From contig JBNOAI010000002.1 in NCBI GenBank assembly GCA_050283925.1, positions 310,001-374,000 of the forward strand: 64,000 nucleotides of DNA. The letters are read 5' to 3'. This stretch comes from ZC4RG25 sp023428365 (lineage in GTDB: Bacteria; Pseudomonadota; Alphaproteobacteria; Rhizobiales; Hyphomicrobiaceae). Position numbers and translations under genes: made by a program. The notes beneath the pieces are model-generated. The model was not told where the DNA came from. It searched no databases and worked only from the letters and a program-made list of their open reading frames with translations. Below are positions 34,839-43,258 of the stretch, in pieces (positions within the stretch are counted from its first letter, which is position 1; each line of letters opens with the position of its first letter).

Positions 34839-36080
34839 GTGATCAATCCCACTTCCGCGATGCGCGTGCTTTTTGCCGTGCCCGATTACCGCCGTTTGTG
34901 GCTGATCGGCGCGGCTGTCGGCATTGCGCGCTGGCTCGAATTCCTGGCGCTGGGCGTGTTTGCCTACGAAGTCACCAAATCGCCGCCCCTTGTTGCGCTG
35001 GTCGCGATCGTGCGGATGGTGCCGTACATCCTGTTAGGCGTGGCCGTGGGAGCATTGGCTGATTATTTCGATCGCCGCCGGATGTTGATCATCGGCTATG
35101 CCGCAGCCTTCACCGCGTCCGCTACTCTGACGCTTGTTGCTGTTCTCGGTATGGCAGGCTACGCCGTCGTTCTGCTTTACGCGGGTTTATCCGGCTTCGT
35201 GTGGACAACGGATATGCCTCTGCGCCGGCAGCTGATGATCGATAAAGTCGGTAGCCAGCACATCACGGCCGCAACGAGCCTCGACAGCTCGACGATGTTT
35301 GTCATGCGCACGCTTGGTCCTTTACTGGGCGGCGCTTTCTATCAATGGTCGGGGATTGTCGGCGTCTTTTTTATTTGCACCTTGGGTTACGCCATCTGCG
35401 TGATCCTTTCGGGACGTCTTGAAGCTCCGCAGCCGGTAGAAAAGCTGGCTCCGCCGGCGCCACGGCCGTCGCCGTTTCGCATGCTGCTTCCGCCGATCGA
35501 GTTGCTCCGCAACAGGCCGCTGATGGTCATTCTCGGCATTACGGTCATATTCAATATCTGGGGCTTCCCCGTGCTGACGATGGTGCCGGTCATCGGCGAG
35601 AGGGAATTCAGTTTGTCTCCAACGGCGATCGGAGCGCTTTCGGCGTGTGAGGGGATTGGCGGCACGCTGGGCGCGCTGCTGATTGCCATGATGGCCGGGC
35701 AGCGCTCCCTGTTTCCTCTCTATTACTTCGGAGTGCTCAGCTTTCTCGGTATTCTGCTTGGCCTGTCGGCGTGGCTGGTTCTGGGATCAGTCGTCGTTGG
35801 GCTGCTGCTGTTGGGAGCGGCGTCGGCTGCATTTGCGGCGTCCCAGTATGCTCTGGTGTATATGTTGTCGCCGCCCGAAATGCGTGGGCGTGCCAGCGGC
35901 TTTCTCGCGATGTTCATCGGAACATCGACGATCGGCTTCTACAACACCGGCCGTCTGTTTGATCAGTACGCGACGGTCGAAGCGCTGCGGATCATGGGGC
36001 TTCAGGGACTTATCGCGCTCGCCGTATTGGGTGTTCTCTGGTTGTGGGTCCGGCCCGCGCGCAACGACGATCCGGCTTGA
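34839..36080 (+). CDS. Major facilitator superfamily transporter
   Basis: Inner-membrane MFS transporter of 413 residues with twelve hydrophobic segments. The loop between helices 2 and 3 reads GALADYFDRRRMLIIGY, the MFS signature, and the central cytoplasmic loop is proline-rich (EKLAPPAPRPSPF). The pattern is close to the MFS_3 (enterobactin exporter-like) group. The start is uncertain: GTG 34839, or ATG 34860, which begins MRVLFAVPDYRRL. The substrate is not predictable. Confidence 0.82.
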   Translation: MINPTSAMRVLFAVPDYRRLWLIGAAVGIARWLEFLALGVFAYEVTKSPPLVALVAIVRMVPYILLGVAVGALADYFDRRRMLIIGYAAAFTASATLTLVAVLGMAGYAVVLLYAGLSGFVWTTDMPLRRQLMIDKVGSQHITAATSLDSSTMFVMRTLGPLLGGAFYQWSGIVGVFFICTLGYAICVILSGRLEAPQPVEKLAPPAPRPSPFRMLLPPIELLRNRPLMVILGITVIFNIWGFPVLTMVPVIGEREFSLSPTAIGALSACEGIGGTLGALLIAMMAGQRSLFPLYYFGVLSFLGILLGLSAWLVLGSVVVGLLLLGAASAAFAASQYALVYMLSPPEMRGRASGFLAMFIGTSTIGFYNTGRLFDQYATVEALRIMGLQGLIALAVLGVLWLWVRPARNDDPA

Positions 36081-36094
36081 GTGCGGCTCGCGGT

Positions 36095-37327
36095 TTATCG
36101 TGCGGGACCGCCTCCGTGTGCTCCGGTTGCCTGACCGGAGGGGGTGCCGGTAGCCAACGGTCGCTCGGGCGTTAGCCGCAGGACCTCACCGTCCTCGTGG
36201 TCCGTGAGTAGCCAGATCGCACCTTTGCCATCGATGGCGACATCGCGAATGCGCCGGTTGAACCCGGTCAGCATGACTTCGCTTGTCACTGCCTTTCCGT
36301 TGGTGATCCGGGTGCGCAGTAGCCCATGCGCGTGCAGGCCGCCGTGAAGGAGGTCGCCCTGCCACATGGGGAATTGCTCTTTGTCGTAAACTGCGAGGCC
36401 GGAGGGCAAAACCCGTGTCTCCCAGATGTATGCGGGAGTCTCATAGCCCTCCACGATCGCGCCCCGGCCGATCGGAGCGCCGGAGAAGTCCACGCCGCCG
36501 GTCTGAATCGGCCAGCCGTAGTTCCGCCCTGGCTTGATCAGATTGACCTCGTCGCCGCCCAGTGGTCCCTGATCGCTGGCCCACAGGCTTCCTGTCCGCT
36601 GATCGATCGCGAGGCCCTGGGCGTTGCGCAAACCCAACGCGAAGATCTTCTCGTCTCTCACGGTCTCGCCGACGAACGGGTTATCTGTCGGGACGTCGCC
36701 GGTATCGGTGATGCGAATAAGAGAGCCGGCGTGATCCTTGGGATCCTGTGCGCGCGCCATCGCGTTACGATCGCCAACCGACAGGATGATATGGTTGGTG
36801 CCAGGCTCGAAAATGAAACGCCCGCCGAAATTCACTCCGGCGGAATCGTGAACGTTCATCGAGTAGATGATTTCGACGTCGTCGAGGCGGGGCGTATCGT
36901 TGTCCTCGCTGAGGCGTCCGCGCGCGATTGCGGTCCCGCCGCCTTCCGACGAGGGCTGCGAAAAGCTCAAGTAGACGAGCTGATTGTCTTCGAACTGTGG
37001 GTCGACGGCGACGTGGAAAAGGCCGCCCTGGCTCAGTCGTGCCGGTCCTTGATACCGAAAGACGTCAGGGACTCGTTTGACCGGTTCGGACAGCTCTCCA
37101 TCAACGGTGCCAATGCGAAGCTGACCGGGATTTCGTTCCGTGACCAAATAGCGCCCGTCCGGAAGGAAAGCCAAACCCCACGGATGCTCCAAGCCTTTGG
37201 CGATCGTTTCGACTCGAACCCTGACCAGCTCGGTATCGATACTCGCCGGTTCCGGCACCGAGGCAGAGGTTGAGCCGGGTACGAGAATGAAGGGCAGGAG
37301 AACTATCGGAACCAGCGCAGTGCGCAT
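36095..37327 (-). CDS. PQQ-dependent soluble sugar dehydrogenase family protein
   Basis: Periplasmic six-bladed beta-propeller of the soluble aldose dehydrogenase (Asd/YliI) family, 410 residues with a signal peptide (ALVPIVLLPFILVPGSTSA). Characteristic stretches are GLEHPWGLAFLPDGRYLVTER near residue 45, the HVAVDPQFEDN strand with the expected catalytic His, ALGLRNAQGLAIDQRTGSLWASDQGPLGGDEVN (Arg/Asn/Asp cofactor and calcium region) and PGRNYGWP. Start ATG 37327 is set by the signal peptide. The reaction would be oxidation of aldoses with PQQ as cofactor; the physiological substrate is unknown. Confidence 0.87.
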   Translation of the reverse strand: MRTALVPIVLLPFILVPGSTSASVPEPASIDTELVRVRVETIAKGLEHPWGLAFLPDGRYLVTERNPGQLRIGTVDGELSEPVKRVPDVFRYQGPARLSQGGLFHVAVDPQFEDNQLVYLSFSQPSSEGGGTAIARGRLSEDNDTPRLDDVEIIYSMNVHDSAGVNFGGRFIFEPGTNHIILSVGDRNAMARAQDPKDHAGSLIRITDTGDVPTDNPFVGETVRDEKIFALGLRNAQGLAIDQRTGSLWASDQGPLGGDEVNLIKPGRNYGWPIQTGGVDFSGAPIGRGAIVEGYETPAYIWETRVLPSGLAVYDKEQFPMWQGDLLHGGLHAHGLLRTRITNGKAVTSEVMLTGFNRRIRDVAIDGKGAIWLLTDHEDGEVLRLTPERPLATGTPSGQATGAHGGGPAR

Positions 37328-37500
37328 GTGCAACTCCACCGAGGCGAGGCATCCTATGTCTCGGCGCAAAACTCCCCGTGCGGCAAGCAGTTCCCAACGT
37401 GCCGTTTCGCAGCGCGGGATGAGGGCGGTGTTCGGCTAAATGATCTCTGAAGGGACGATCGACCGGCAAGCCGCAGGCCCGCGCGGTAGGTCCGGCGGAA

Positions 37501-38283
37501 TTACCAGCGTGCGGGGCGCTTTTCCTTGAATGAGGTCAGGCCTTCACCCGCCTCATCCGACATGCGCTTTTCAGCGTGGCTCGTGACCAGATCTGACATC
37601 GCGTCTTTACCGACGTTGCCGAAGGTATGGTCGAACGTCGCTGACTTGGTCTCGGCAATAGCCTTGGGGCCATTTGCGAGCAATGCATCGACCACCCGAT
37701 CGCCGGCTGCACGTAACTCGGAGGCTGGAACAACCTCGTGGACCAGTCCGATGCGTCGCGCTTCCTCCGCTCCAAATCGTTCGCCGGTCAGTGCGTAGCG
37801 ACGGATCTGGCGGGCGCCGATGGCATCAGCAAGTTGTGGGATGATGATTGCTGCGGTCAGGCCCCAGCGGACCTCCGAGATCGCGAACGTGGCGTCCTCG
37901 GCTGCAATCACAACATCGCAAGCCGCAGCCAGCCCAGTCCCGCCACCGACGCAGAAGCCCTGGATGAGGGCAACCGTCGGTACGGGCAGTCGATTGAGGC
38001 GATCGACGGCACCGGCGGTGCGTTGCGAGGCGTCGATGTTTTCGTCTTGCGTGCCCGAGCGGACGGCATTGAGCCACTTGAGATCAGCGCCGGCCTGAAA
38101 ATGACGGCCATTGCCGCTTATGACCACGACGCGAAGCCCGGACGCACCCGAGAGCGCATCCATGGCCGCGTGCAGGCCGTCGATCATCCCGCCGTCGTAG
38201 GCATTGTTGACGGCGGGACGATTCAGGATGACGTGGGCAACGCCGCGCTGATCCATGCTCCACAGAACCGGAGTGTCGGACAT
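37501..38283 (-). CDS. Enoyl-CoA hydratase/isomerase family protein
   Basis: Crotonase-fold protein of 260 residues. The oxyanion-hole segments are GNGRHFQAGADLKWL near residue 62 and GFCVGGGTGLAAACD near 105, and the AEDATFAISEVRWGL segment carries a glutamate in the position of the second catalytic residue. The first position has Thr-Gly instead of Glu (GGGTG), so hydratase activity may be altered and isomerase or related chemistry is possible. ATG 38283 has AGGAG upstream. It is the last gene of the minus-strand tctC-tctB-tctA set, 29 bases after tctA, hinting that the imported acid is processed as a CoA ester. Confidence 0.85.
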   Translation of the reverse strand: MSDTPVLWSMDQRGVAHVILNRPAVNNAYDGGMIDGLHAAMDALSGASGLRVVVISGNGRHFQAGADLKWLNAVRSGTQDENIDASQRTAGAVDRLNRLPVPTVALIQGFCVGGGTGLAAACDVVIAAEDATFAISEVRWGLTAAIIIPQLADAIGARQIRRYALTGERFGAEEARRIGLVHEVVPASELRAAGDRVVDALLANGPKAIAETKSATFDHTFGNVGKDAMSDLVTSHAEKRMSDEAGEGLTSFKEKRPARW

Positions 38284-38312
38284 GGTGGCTCCTGCTTTGC
38301 GCGGCGCTGTGT

Positions 38313-39812
38313 TCAGACCTGGGCCTCTGTCGATTTCTTTTGCCACATGCCGCGTGTCAGCATGTAAGCCCAAAGCAGAAGCGTGAGGACGCCCAACGTT
38401 CCGGCAATGGGCCGGCTGAAGAAGCCGAGAAGCGAACCGTCCGCCTTGATCATCGACGTCATGAAGCTCTGTTCGAACAGTTCCCCAAGCACCATGCCGA
38501 GAATAACCGGTGCAACAGGGAAGCCGTTCTCCTCCAGGATCCATCCGAAGATGCCCATGATCATCATGATGATGACGCCGTAGATCGAATTCGTCATCGC
38601 GTAGGCGCCGACGATGCAGAAGATCAAAATGAGCGGCATCAGGATGTTACGCGGCGTGCGCAAGGTCTGCTTGGCAACTTTGATGGCTGCCCAGCCAACC
38701 GGAACCATGATGATGTTGGCCAGGATGAAGATGATGAACACCGCGTAGATGAGGTGCGGATTCTCCAGGAATAGGGATGGTCCCGGGTTCATGTTCTTCA
38801 TGTAAAGCACGCCGATCACGATTGCGGTGATCGAGTCACCCGGAATGCCGAACACGAGGGCCGGAATCCAGGCGGCTGCGACGGCCGAATTGTTGGCGGA
38901 CGTCGAGTCGACGATGCCCTCGATGTGGCCGGTGCCGAATTTCTCCGGTTCCTTCGAGAACTTTTTCGAGATGGCGTAGGAGATCCACGCGGCGATATCG
39001 GCACCAGCACCAGGCAGAGCGCCGATGGCCGTACCGACCAGCGAGCCGCGGAAGAAGTTCCGCCAGTACTTCCGCCACACCCCCGCGATGCCGCGGAAAA
39101 TGTTGCCGACCTGCTGCTTCACCATCTCGCCGGCTTCCGCGATGTTGACGACATTGCGCAGCAGCTCGGAGATGGCGAACAGGCCGATCATGGCCGGGAT
39201 GAAGCTGACACCCTGCAGCAGCTCGACGGAACCGAACGTGAAGCGGGGTTGGCCCGCGGCTGGGTCGATACCGATTGTCGCGATTGCAAGACCGATCAGC
39301 AGCGATGTGAAGCCCTTGAGCGGATCGGACTGGGCGATGAACGTCGCGCAGGTAAGGCCCAGACCGGCTAGCCAGAAGTATTCGAAGGATGAGAAGTTGA
39401 GGGCGATTTCCGCCAGCGTCGGAGCCGCGATGACCAGGATGGCCACACCAAACAGGCCGCCCATGGCAGAGAACACCAGATTGACACCGAGATTCAGGTC
39501 AAGCTGTCCCTTCAAGGACATCTGATAGCTGTCGTCAGTGTAGGCAGCCGACGCTGGGGTGCCGGGAATACGCAGCATCGCTGCTGGTATATCGCCAGCG
39601 TAAATCGCCATGGCGGTTGCGGTCACGATAGCGCCGATTGCCGGCACCGGTGGCATGAAAAACGTAATCGGCACCAGCAGTGCCGTGGCCATGGTGGCCG
39701 TCAGACCGGGAATCGAACCAACGAATATCCCAAAGATTGCGGAGGCAAGGCAGACCCACAGTACGTAGGGGTCCAGGACCATCCACAATGCCTGAATAAC
39801 TGCATCCCACAT
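38313..39812 (-). CDS. tctA: Tripartite tricarboxylate transporter large permease TctA
   Basis: Large membrane subunit of a TTT-family transporter, 499 residues with about 12 hydrophobic segments. The family signatures are SIPGLTATMATALLVPITF near residue 35 (the substrate-binding GLTA loop) and its repeat GALPGAGADIAAWISYAISKK near 265, with GIPGDSITAIVIG following. It starts 10 bases after tctB and is followed by an enoyl-CoA hydratase gene. The carried substrate, probably a di- or tricarboxylate or an aromatic acid, depends on the TctC protein. Confidence 0.93.
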   Translation of the reverse strand: MWDAVIQALWMVLDPYVLWVCLASAIFGIFVGSIPGLTATMATALLVPITFFMPPVPAIGAIVTATAMAIYAGDIPAAMLRIPGTPASAAYTDDSYQMSLKGQLDLNLGVNLVFSAMGGLFGVAILVIAAPTLAEIALNFSSFEYFWLAGLGLTCATFIAQSDPLKGFTSLLIGLAIATIGIDPAAGQPRFTFGSVELLQGVSFIPAMIGLFAISELLRNVVNIAEAGEMVKQQVGNIFRGIAGVWRKYWRNFFRGSLVGTAIGALPGAGADIAAWISYAISKKFSKEPEKFGTGHIEGIVDSTSANNSAVAAAWIPALVFGIPGDSITAIVIGVLYMKNMNPGPSLFLENPHLIYAVFIIFILANIIMVPVGWAAIKVAKQTLRTPRNILMPLILIFCIVGAYAMTNSIYGVIIMMIMGIFGWILEENGFPVAPVILGMVLGELFEQSFMTSMIKADGSLLGFFSRPIAGTLGVLTLLLWAYMLTRGMWQKKSTEAQV

Positions 39813-39822
39813 GTGCTCGGTC

Positions 39823-40296
39823 CTAGAGAATGTTGGTGAGAAGACCGCGCGGCAGAGGTACGCGCATCAGGTCTGCGAAGAACCAATGGATAATCCACGT
39901 CGATGCCGCGGCGACGATGAGATTCGTGACGAGACGAACGCGCAGCCACCAGAAGAGGATGACGAGGATTGCGAAACAAACCGGCAGGAAGCCGATCTGC
40001 TCTGAGGTGAAGATGTAGACGAGGATCAGACCGAGCAGCAGAAAGAACGAGGTGACGCGTGTTGGATCCCGCGTCCAATCAGAAAACGCGATCCACGGAG
40101 TTCCGGCTCTGTGCTGAGGGAGGCCGCGATAGATCAGCAGCCCCCCGCATATGATGAGGCTGCAAGCCAGAATGCGCGGAAACAATGATGGTCCGTACTT
40201 CTGTCCGGGGAAATCGGGGAAGTCGAGTGTCAGATAGATCATCAATCCCGACAGCAGGATAAGGACGCTGCCGAATACCGTGTCGTTAATGCGCAT
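39823..40296 (-). CDS. tctB: Tripartite tricarboxylate transporter small subunit TctB
   Basis: Small membrane subunit of the TTT transporter, 157 residues with four hydrophobic segments (VFGSVLILLSGLMIYLTL; ILACSLIICGGLLIY; SFFLLLGLILVYIF; LPVCFAILVILFWW). DFPDFPGQKYGPSLFPRI between the first and second helix is the typical TctB loop. TctB is variable in sequence, so position between tctC and tctA carries much of the assignment. It is separated from tctC by a gap that holds a strong hairpin. Confidence 0.87.
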   Translation of the reverse strand: MRINDTVFGSVLILLSGLMIYLTLDFPDFPGQKYGPSLFPRILACSLIICGGLLIYRGLPQHRAGTPWIAFSDWTRDPTRVTSFFLLLGLILVYIFTSEQIGFLPVCFAILVILFWWLRVRLVTNLIVAAASTWIIHWFFADLMRVPLPRGLLTNIL

Positions 40297-40486
40297 GATA
40301 CGTGCTCATCTCCTGGATCGACGAGCAGCGACCAACCAATGATTGGCCGCCAGTTTTGACGAATGCGTCAGCGCCTCGGCGAATATTGAACATTCTTCCT
40401 CCCCGTTATTTTGGCAGCGTACATGCTGCAGGCTGTGTCCCCATCACACAGGTGTCATCCACGCCTGGATCGTGGGCGCAGAAAGC

Positions 40487-40523
40487 GGCCTCGACCGCGT
40501 CTCAGACAGAAGCGGTCGAGGCC
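40487..40523 (-). terminator. Hairpin between tctC and tctB
   Basis: A 12-bp perfect inverted repeat GGCCTCGACCGC / GCGGTCGAGGCC with a 13-base loop begins 10 bases after the tctC stop on the minus strand. It probably acts as a partial terminator or mRNA-stabilising structure that lets the binding protein be made in excess over the membrane subunits, as is common after binding-protein genes. Confidence 0.65.
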
Positions 40524-40532
40524 GATGGTCGA

Positions 40533-41531
40533 TTATGACTTCTTCGCGAGCCCGGCGGCGGTCATCGCCGTCTTCATTTTCGCGTCGCCGTCAGCCATGA
40601 ACTTGGCGAACTGATCCGGATCGCCCCACACCATTCCGAAGCCGCGCGAGGACATGAAGTCTTTGAACTCCTTGGAGTCGAAAGCCTTCTTGAGTGATGC
40701 CGTGAGCTTGGCACCGATGTCGGCTGGCAACCCCTTGGGGGCCACGATGCCGCGCCAAGCGCCGACGGAATAATCAATTCCGGCTGCCTCGGTGAGGGTG
40801 GGAACATCCGGGAAAGCCGGATTGCGTTGCGGCGCCATGACGGCTAGCGACTTCGCCTTGCCAGCATCGAGCATGGCCTTCGCTTCAGGCACGGAGCAGG
40901 TGACGATGTCGATGCCGCCGGCTGCCAAATCCTGCATGGCGGGCGCGGCGCCATTGGAAGGGACCCACGGCACGTGGTCCGGCTTCAAGTCCATCGCCAG
41001 CAGCCAGCCGACGAGAGCCAGATGCCAGATGCCGCCCTGGCCGGTGCCCGAAGCCTTGAACGTTCCCGCAGGTTTGGACTTGATGGCGTCCGAGAGTTCC
41101 TTGACGGTCTTATATGGACTATCGATCCTGACCTGGATGCCTGGCGGATCCTCGTTCATGAGACCCAGGGGCGTATAGCTTGTCGGGTTGAGTTCCGTCA
41201 GACCCTGATGATGCATCATCGTGATCTCGACGGTCGCCATGCCGATCGTATAGCCATCAGGCTGGGCGGTTGCGATTGCCGAGTGCCCGACGACGCCTGA
41301 GCCGCCGGTACGGTTCACGACGTTGAACGGTTGTCCAAAGTCCTTTTCCAGAAGAACTGAGATAATTCGAGCTGTTGCGTCGGTTCCGCCGCCTGCTCCC
41401 CACGGGCAAACGACCGTCACGGGGCGAGTCGGATAGGCGGCCTGTGCTCCAGCCGGGTGTATGCCGAGTGTCGCCAGCGCGCCCGTTGCACCGCCCGCAA
41501 CGAGCAATTGTCGCCGATTCAGGTCCTTCAT
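40533..41531 (-). CDS. tctC: Tripartite tricarboxylate transporter binding protein (TctC/Bug family)
   Basis: Periplasmic solute-binding protein of 332 residues. The leader (NRRQLLVAGGATGALATLG) has a twin-arginine look. The mature part opens with YPTRPVTVVCPWGAGGGTDATAR, the Bug-family signature whose P-x-G-x-GG-x-D loop binds the carboxylate. A second signature GGSGVVGHSAIATAQPDGYTIG follows near residue 80. It heads the tct operon and diverges from the L,D-transpeptidase gene. The ligand is unknown; Bug proteins bind citrate, aromatic acids, amino acids or nicotinate. Confidence 0.93.
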   Translation of the reverse strand: MKDLNRRQLLVAGGATGALATLGIHPAGAQAAYPTRPVTVVCPWGAGGGTDATARIISVLLEKDFGQPFNVVNRTGGSGVVGHSAIATAQPDGYTIGMATVEITMMHHQGLTELNPTSYTPLGLMNEDPPGIQVRIDSPYKTVKELSDAIKSKPAGTFKASGTGQGGIWHLALVGWLLAMDLKPDHVPWVPSNGAAPAMQDLAAGGIDIVTCSVPEAKAMLDAGKAKSLAVMAPQRNPAFPDVPTLTEAAGIDYSVGAWRGIVAPKGLPADIGAKLTASLKKAFDSKEFKDFMSSRGFGMVWGDPDQFAKFMADGDAKMKTAMTAAGLAKKS

Positions 41532-41762
41532 CAGCTTCTTCCTCCCTGGTTTGCAAAGTCATTGGTGACTTTTGCTATCTTGTTTTGAGGTACGCTACAG
41601 CGCGTGCGGTGCAATTGACAAGCCGACTAGGGTAGCAAAACCACGTCGTAGCGGCCGTCTTGCTCTGCCGTTGGCTGATCAACAGCCTTTGTTTGGCCAA
41701 ATCTTTTCCATCAGGCTATGTAGAGCTGTTGCTGCAGAGCAGCGTAGGCGCTCGCGGCGTAA

Positions 41763-43157
41763 ATGATCATGAGCAAACCAACCGAGTTCACGATGGGGAA
41801 ACTGAAATCCGGCCGAAGGGCCGTGCGCGGCGGGGGGCAGATGTTGAATAGACGAGGTCTGATGCTGGGGGCCGGGGCGGGGCTCCTGGGGCTGGGAGCA
41901 ACCTCGGCGCATTCTCAGGCAACCGAAGCGCGCTGGTGGGAGAGCATATTCGATCCGCTGGCCAATAATCGTGCACAGCCGCCACCGCGTCCTGTGCAAG
42001 ATACTCTGAACGACCTGCGTCCCGATTCGGTGCCGCTGCGTAGCGACGTCATGCTGCAGCAGATGGACGCGGCCGTTGACCGCTACCAGAAGATCGTTTC
42101 ACGAGGCGGATGGACGCCGATTCCCGCTGGGCGGCAGATGCGCCCGGGGGATGATGATCCGCGCGTACCGTATGTGCGGCGTCGGCTTGTCATTTCGGGC
42201 GATCACCGGCTCTACGGTGACGGCTTCAACATGAGTTCTCGCTTCGATGGTGAGCTCGAAGAAGCCGTGAAGCGCTTTCAGGAAAGCTTTGGCTTGAGGA
42301 CCACCGGCCGGGTGGACCCGCCGACATTGGCGCAGCTGAACGTTTCTGCCCATGCCCGCCTGGAGCAGCTGAGGCTCAACCAGCGCCGTATTCGCGAATT
42401 GATGCAGCTTCGGGCTGAGGATCGCTACGTGCTGGTCAATGTGCCCGGCTTCCAGCTCGAGGCCGTGGAAGGTCATGAGGTGCGGCTGCGGCATCGCGTG
42501 ATCGTCGGCAAACCGGATCGGCAGACGCCGAGCGTCCGGACCAGCATTCGCGCCTTGAACTTCTTCCCTTATTGGCGTGTTCCCGACAGCATTGCGAAGC
42601 TTGATCTCATTCCGAGGCTGCAAAAAGAGCCGGAGTATCTCGATAAAGAGAAGATCAAGGCGTTCAATGGCTTCGGTGGTCCCGAGATAGATCTCGCCAG
42701 CGTCGACTGGCGGCAGGTCGACACCAACAAGGTCAAGTTCCGCCAGGAGCCCGGCCCTCAGAATGCGCTAGGTCTAGTGCGCATCGACATGCCCAACGAG
42801 CACATCGTCTATCTGCACGATACACCGATGAAGCCGCTGTTCGGTCAGCGGGCACGGGCTTTTAGCGCCGGTTGCGTGCGCGTCCAGGATGTCTTCGAGC
42901 TTGTCGAGTGGATTGCACGCTATGAGCCGGGTTGGGAAAATCCGGGCCGCGTTCAGGAGGTGATTGCCGCTGGGCAGCCTCTCGATCTGACGTTGACGCG
43001 CCAGATCCCCGTCTACTTCACCTACATTACGGCGTGGGCTGAGGCTGATGGGCGGGTCGAGTTCAGGCCGGATATTTACGGTCGCGACGGCTCGCGCGAG
43101 TTTGCGGGTGAACACGACTCGGAGGCGCCGGCGCCGCCAGTGACACTAGCGCCTTAG
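41763..43157 (+). CDS. L,D-transpeptidase with peptidoglycan-binding domain (YcbB-like)
   Basis: Periplasmic cysteine transpeptidase making 3-3 cross-links in peptidoglycan or attaching proteins to it, 464 residues. A leader with NRRGLMLGAGAGLLGLGA precedes a peptidoglycan-binding region (about 140-200: FDGELEEAVKRFQESFGLRTTGRVDPPTLAQLN). The YkuD domain has HDTPMKPLFG and the catalytic AFSAGCVRVQD with Cys371. The architecture matches the YcbB/LdtD group. The start may be ATG 41841, which would place the twin-arginine leader at the N-terminus. Confidence 0.9.
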   Translation: MIMSKPTEFTMGKLKSGRRAVRGGGQMLNRRGLMLGAGAGLLGLGATSAHSQATEARWWESIFDPLANNRAQPPPRPVQDTLNDLRPDSVPLRSDVMLQQMDAAVDRYQKIVSRGGWTPIPAGRQMRPGDDDPRVPYVRRRLVISGDHRLYGDGFNMSSRFDGELEEAVKRFQESFGLRTTGRVDPPTLAQLNVSAHARLEQLRLNQRRIRELMQLRAEDRYVLVNVPGFQLEAVEGHEVRLRHRVIVGKPDRQTPSVRTSIRALNFFPYWRVPDSIAKLDLIPRLQKEPEYLDKEKIKAFNGFGGPEIDLASVDWRQVDTNKVKFRQEPGPQNALGLVRIDMPNEHIVYLHDTPMKPLFGQRARAFSAGCVRVQDVFELVEWIARYEPGWENPGRVQEVIAAGQPLDLTLTRQIPVYFTYITAWAEADGRVEFRPDIYGRDGSREFAGEHDSEAPAPPVTLAP

Positions 43158-43210
43158 TCCTATTCCCGACGGCGAGGCTTGACCCAACGCCCCCTTTTGA
43201 GAAATCCTGA

Positions 43211-43240
43211 ACGCGAACCGGTAGGGACTTCGGTTCGCGT
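43211..43240. promoter_or_regulatory. 10+10 bp inverted repeat before the DMFase-like gene
   Basis: The perfect inverted repeat ACGCGAACCG / CGGTTCGCGT with a ten-base spacer lies 54 bases after the L,D-transpeptidase stop and 18 bases before the next ATG. There is no T-run, so an operator or a translation-affecting hairpin is as likely as a terminator. Confidence 0.45.
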
Positions 43241-43258
43241 CGATGGGGGTGCTACGTC

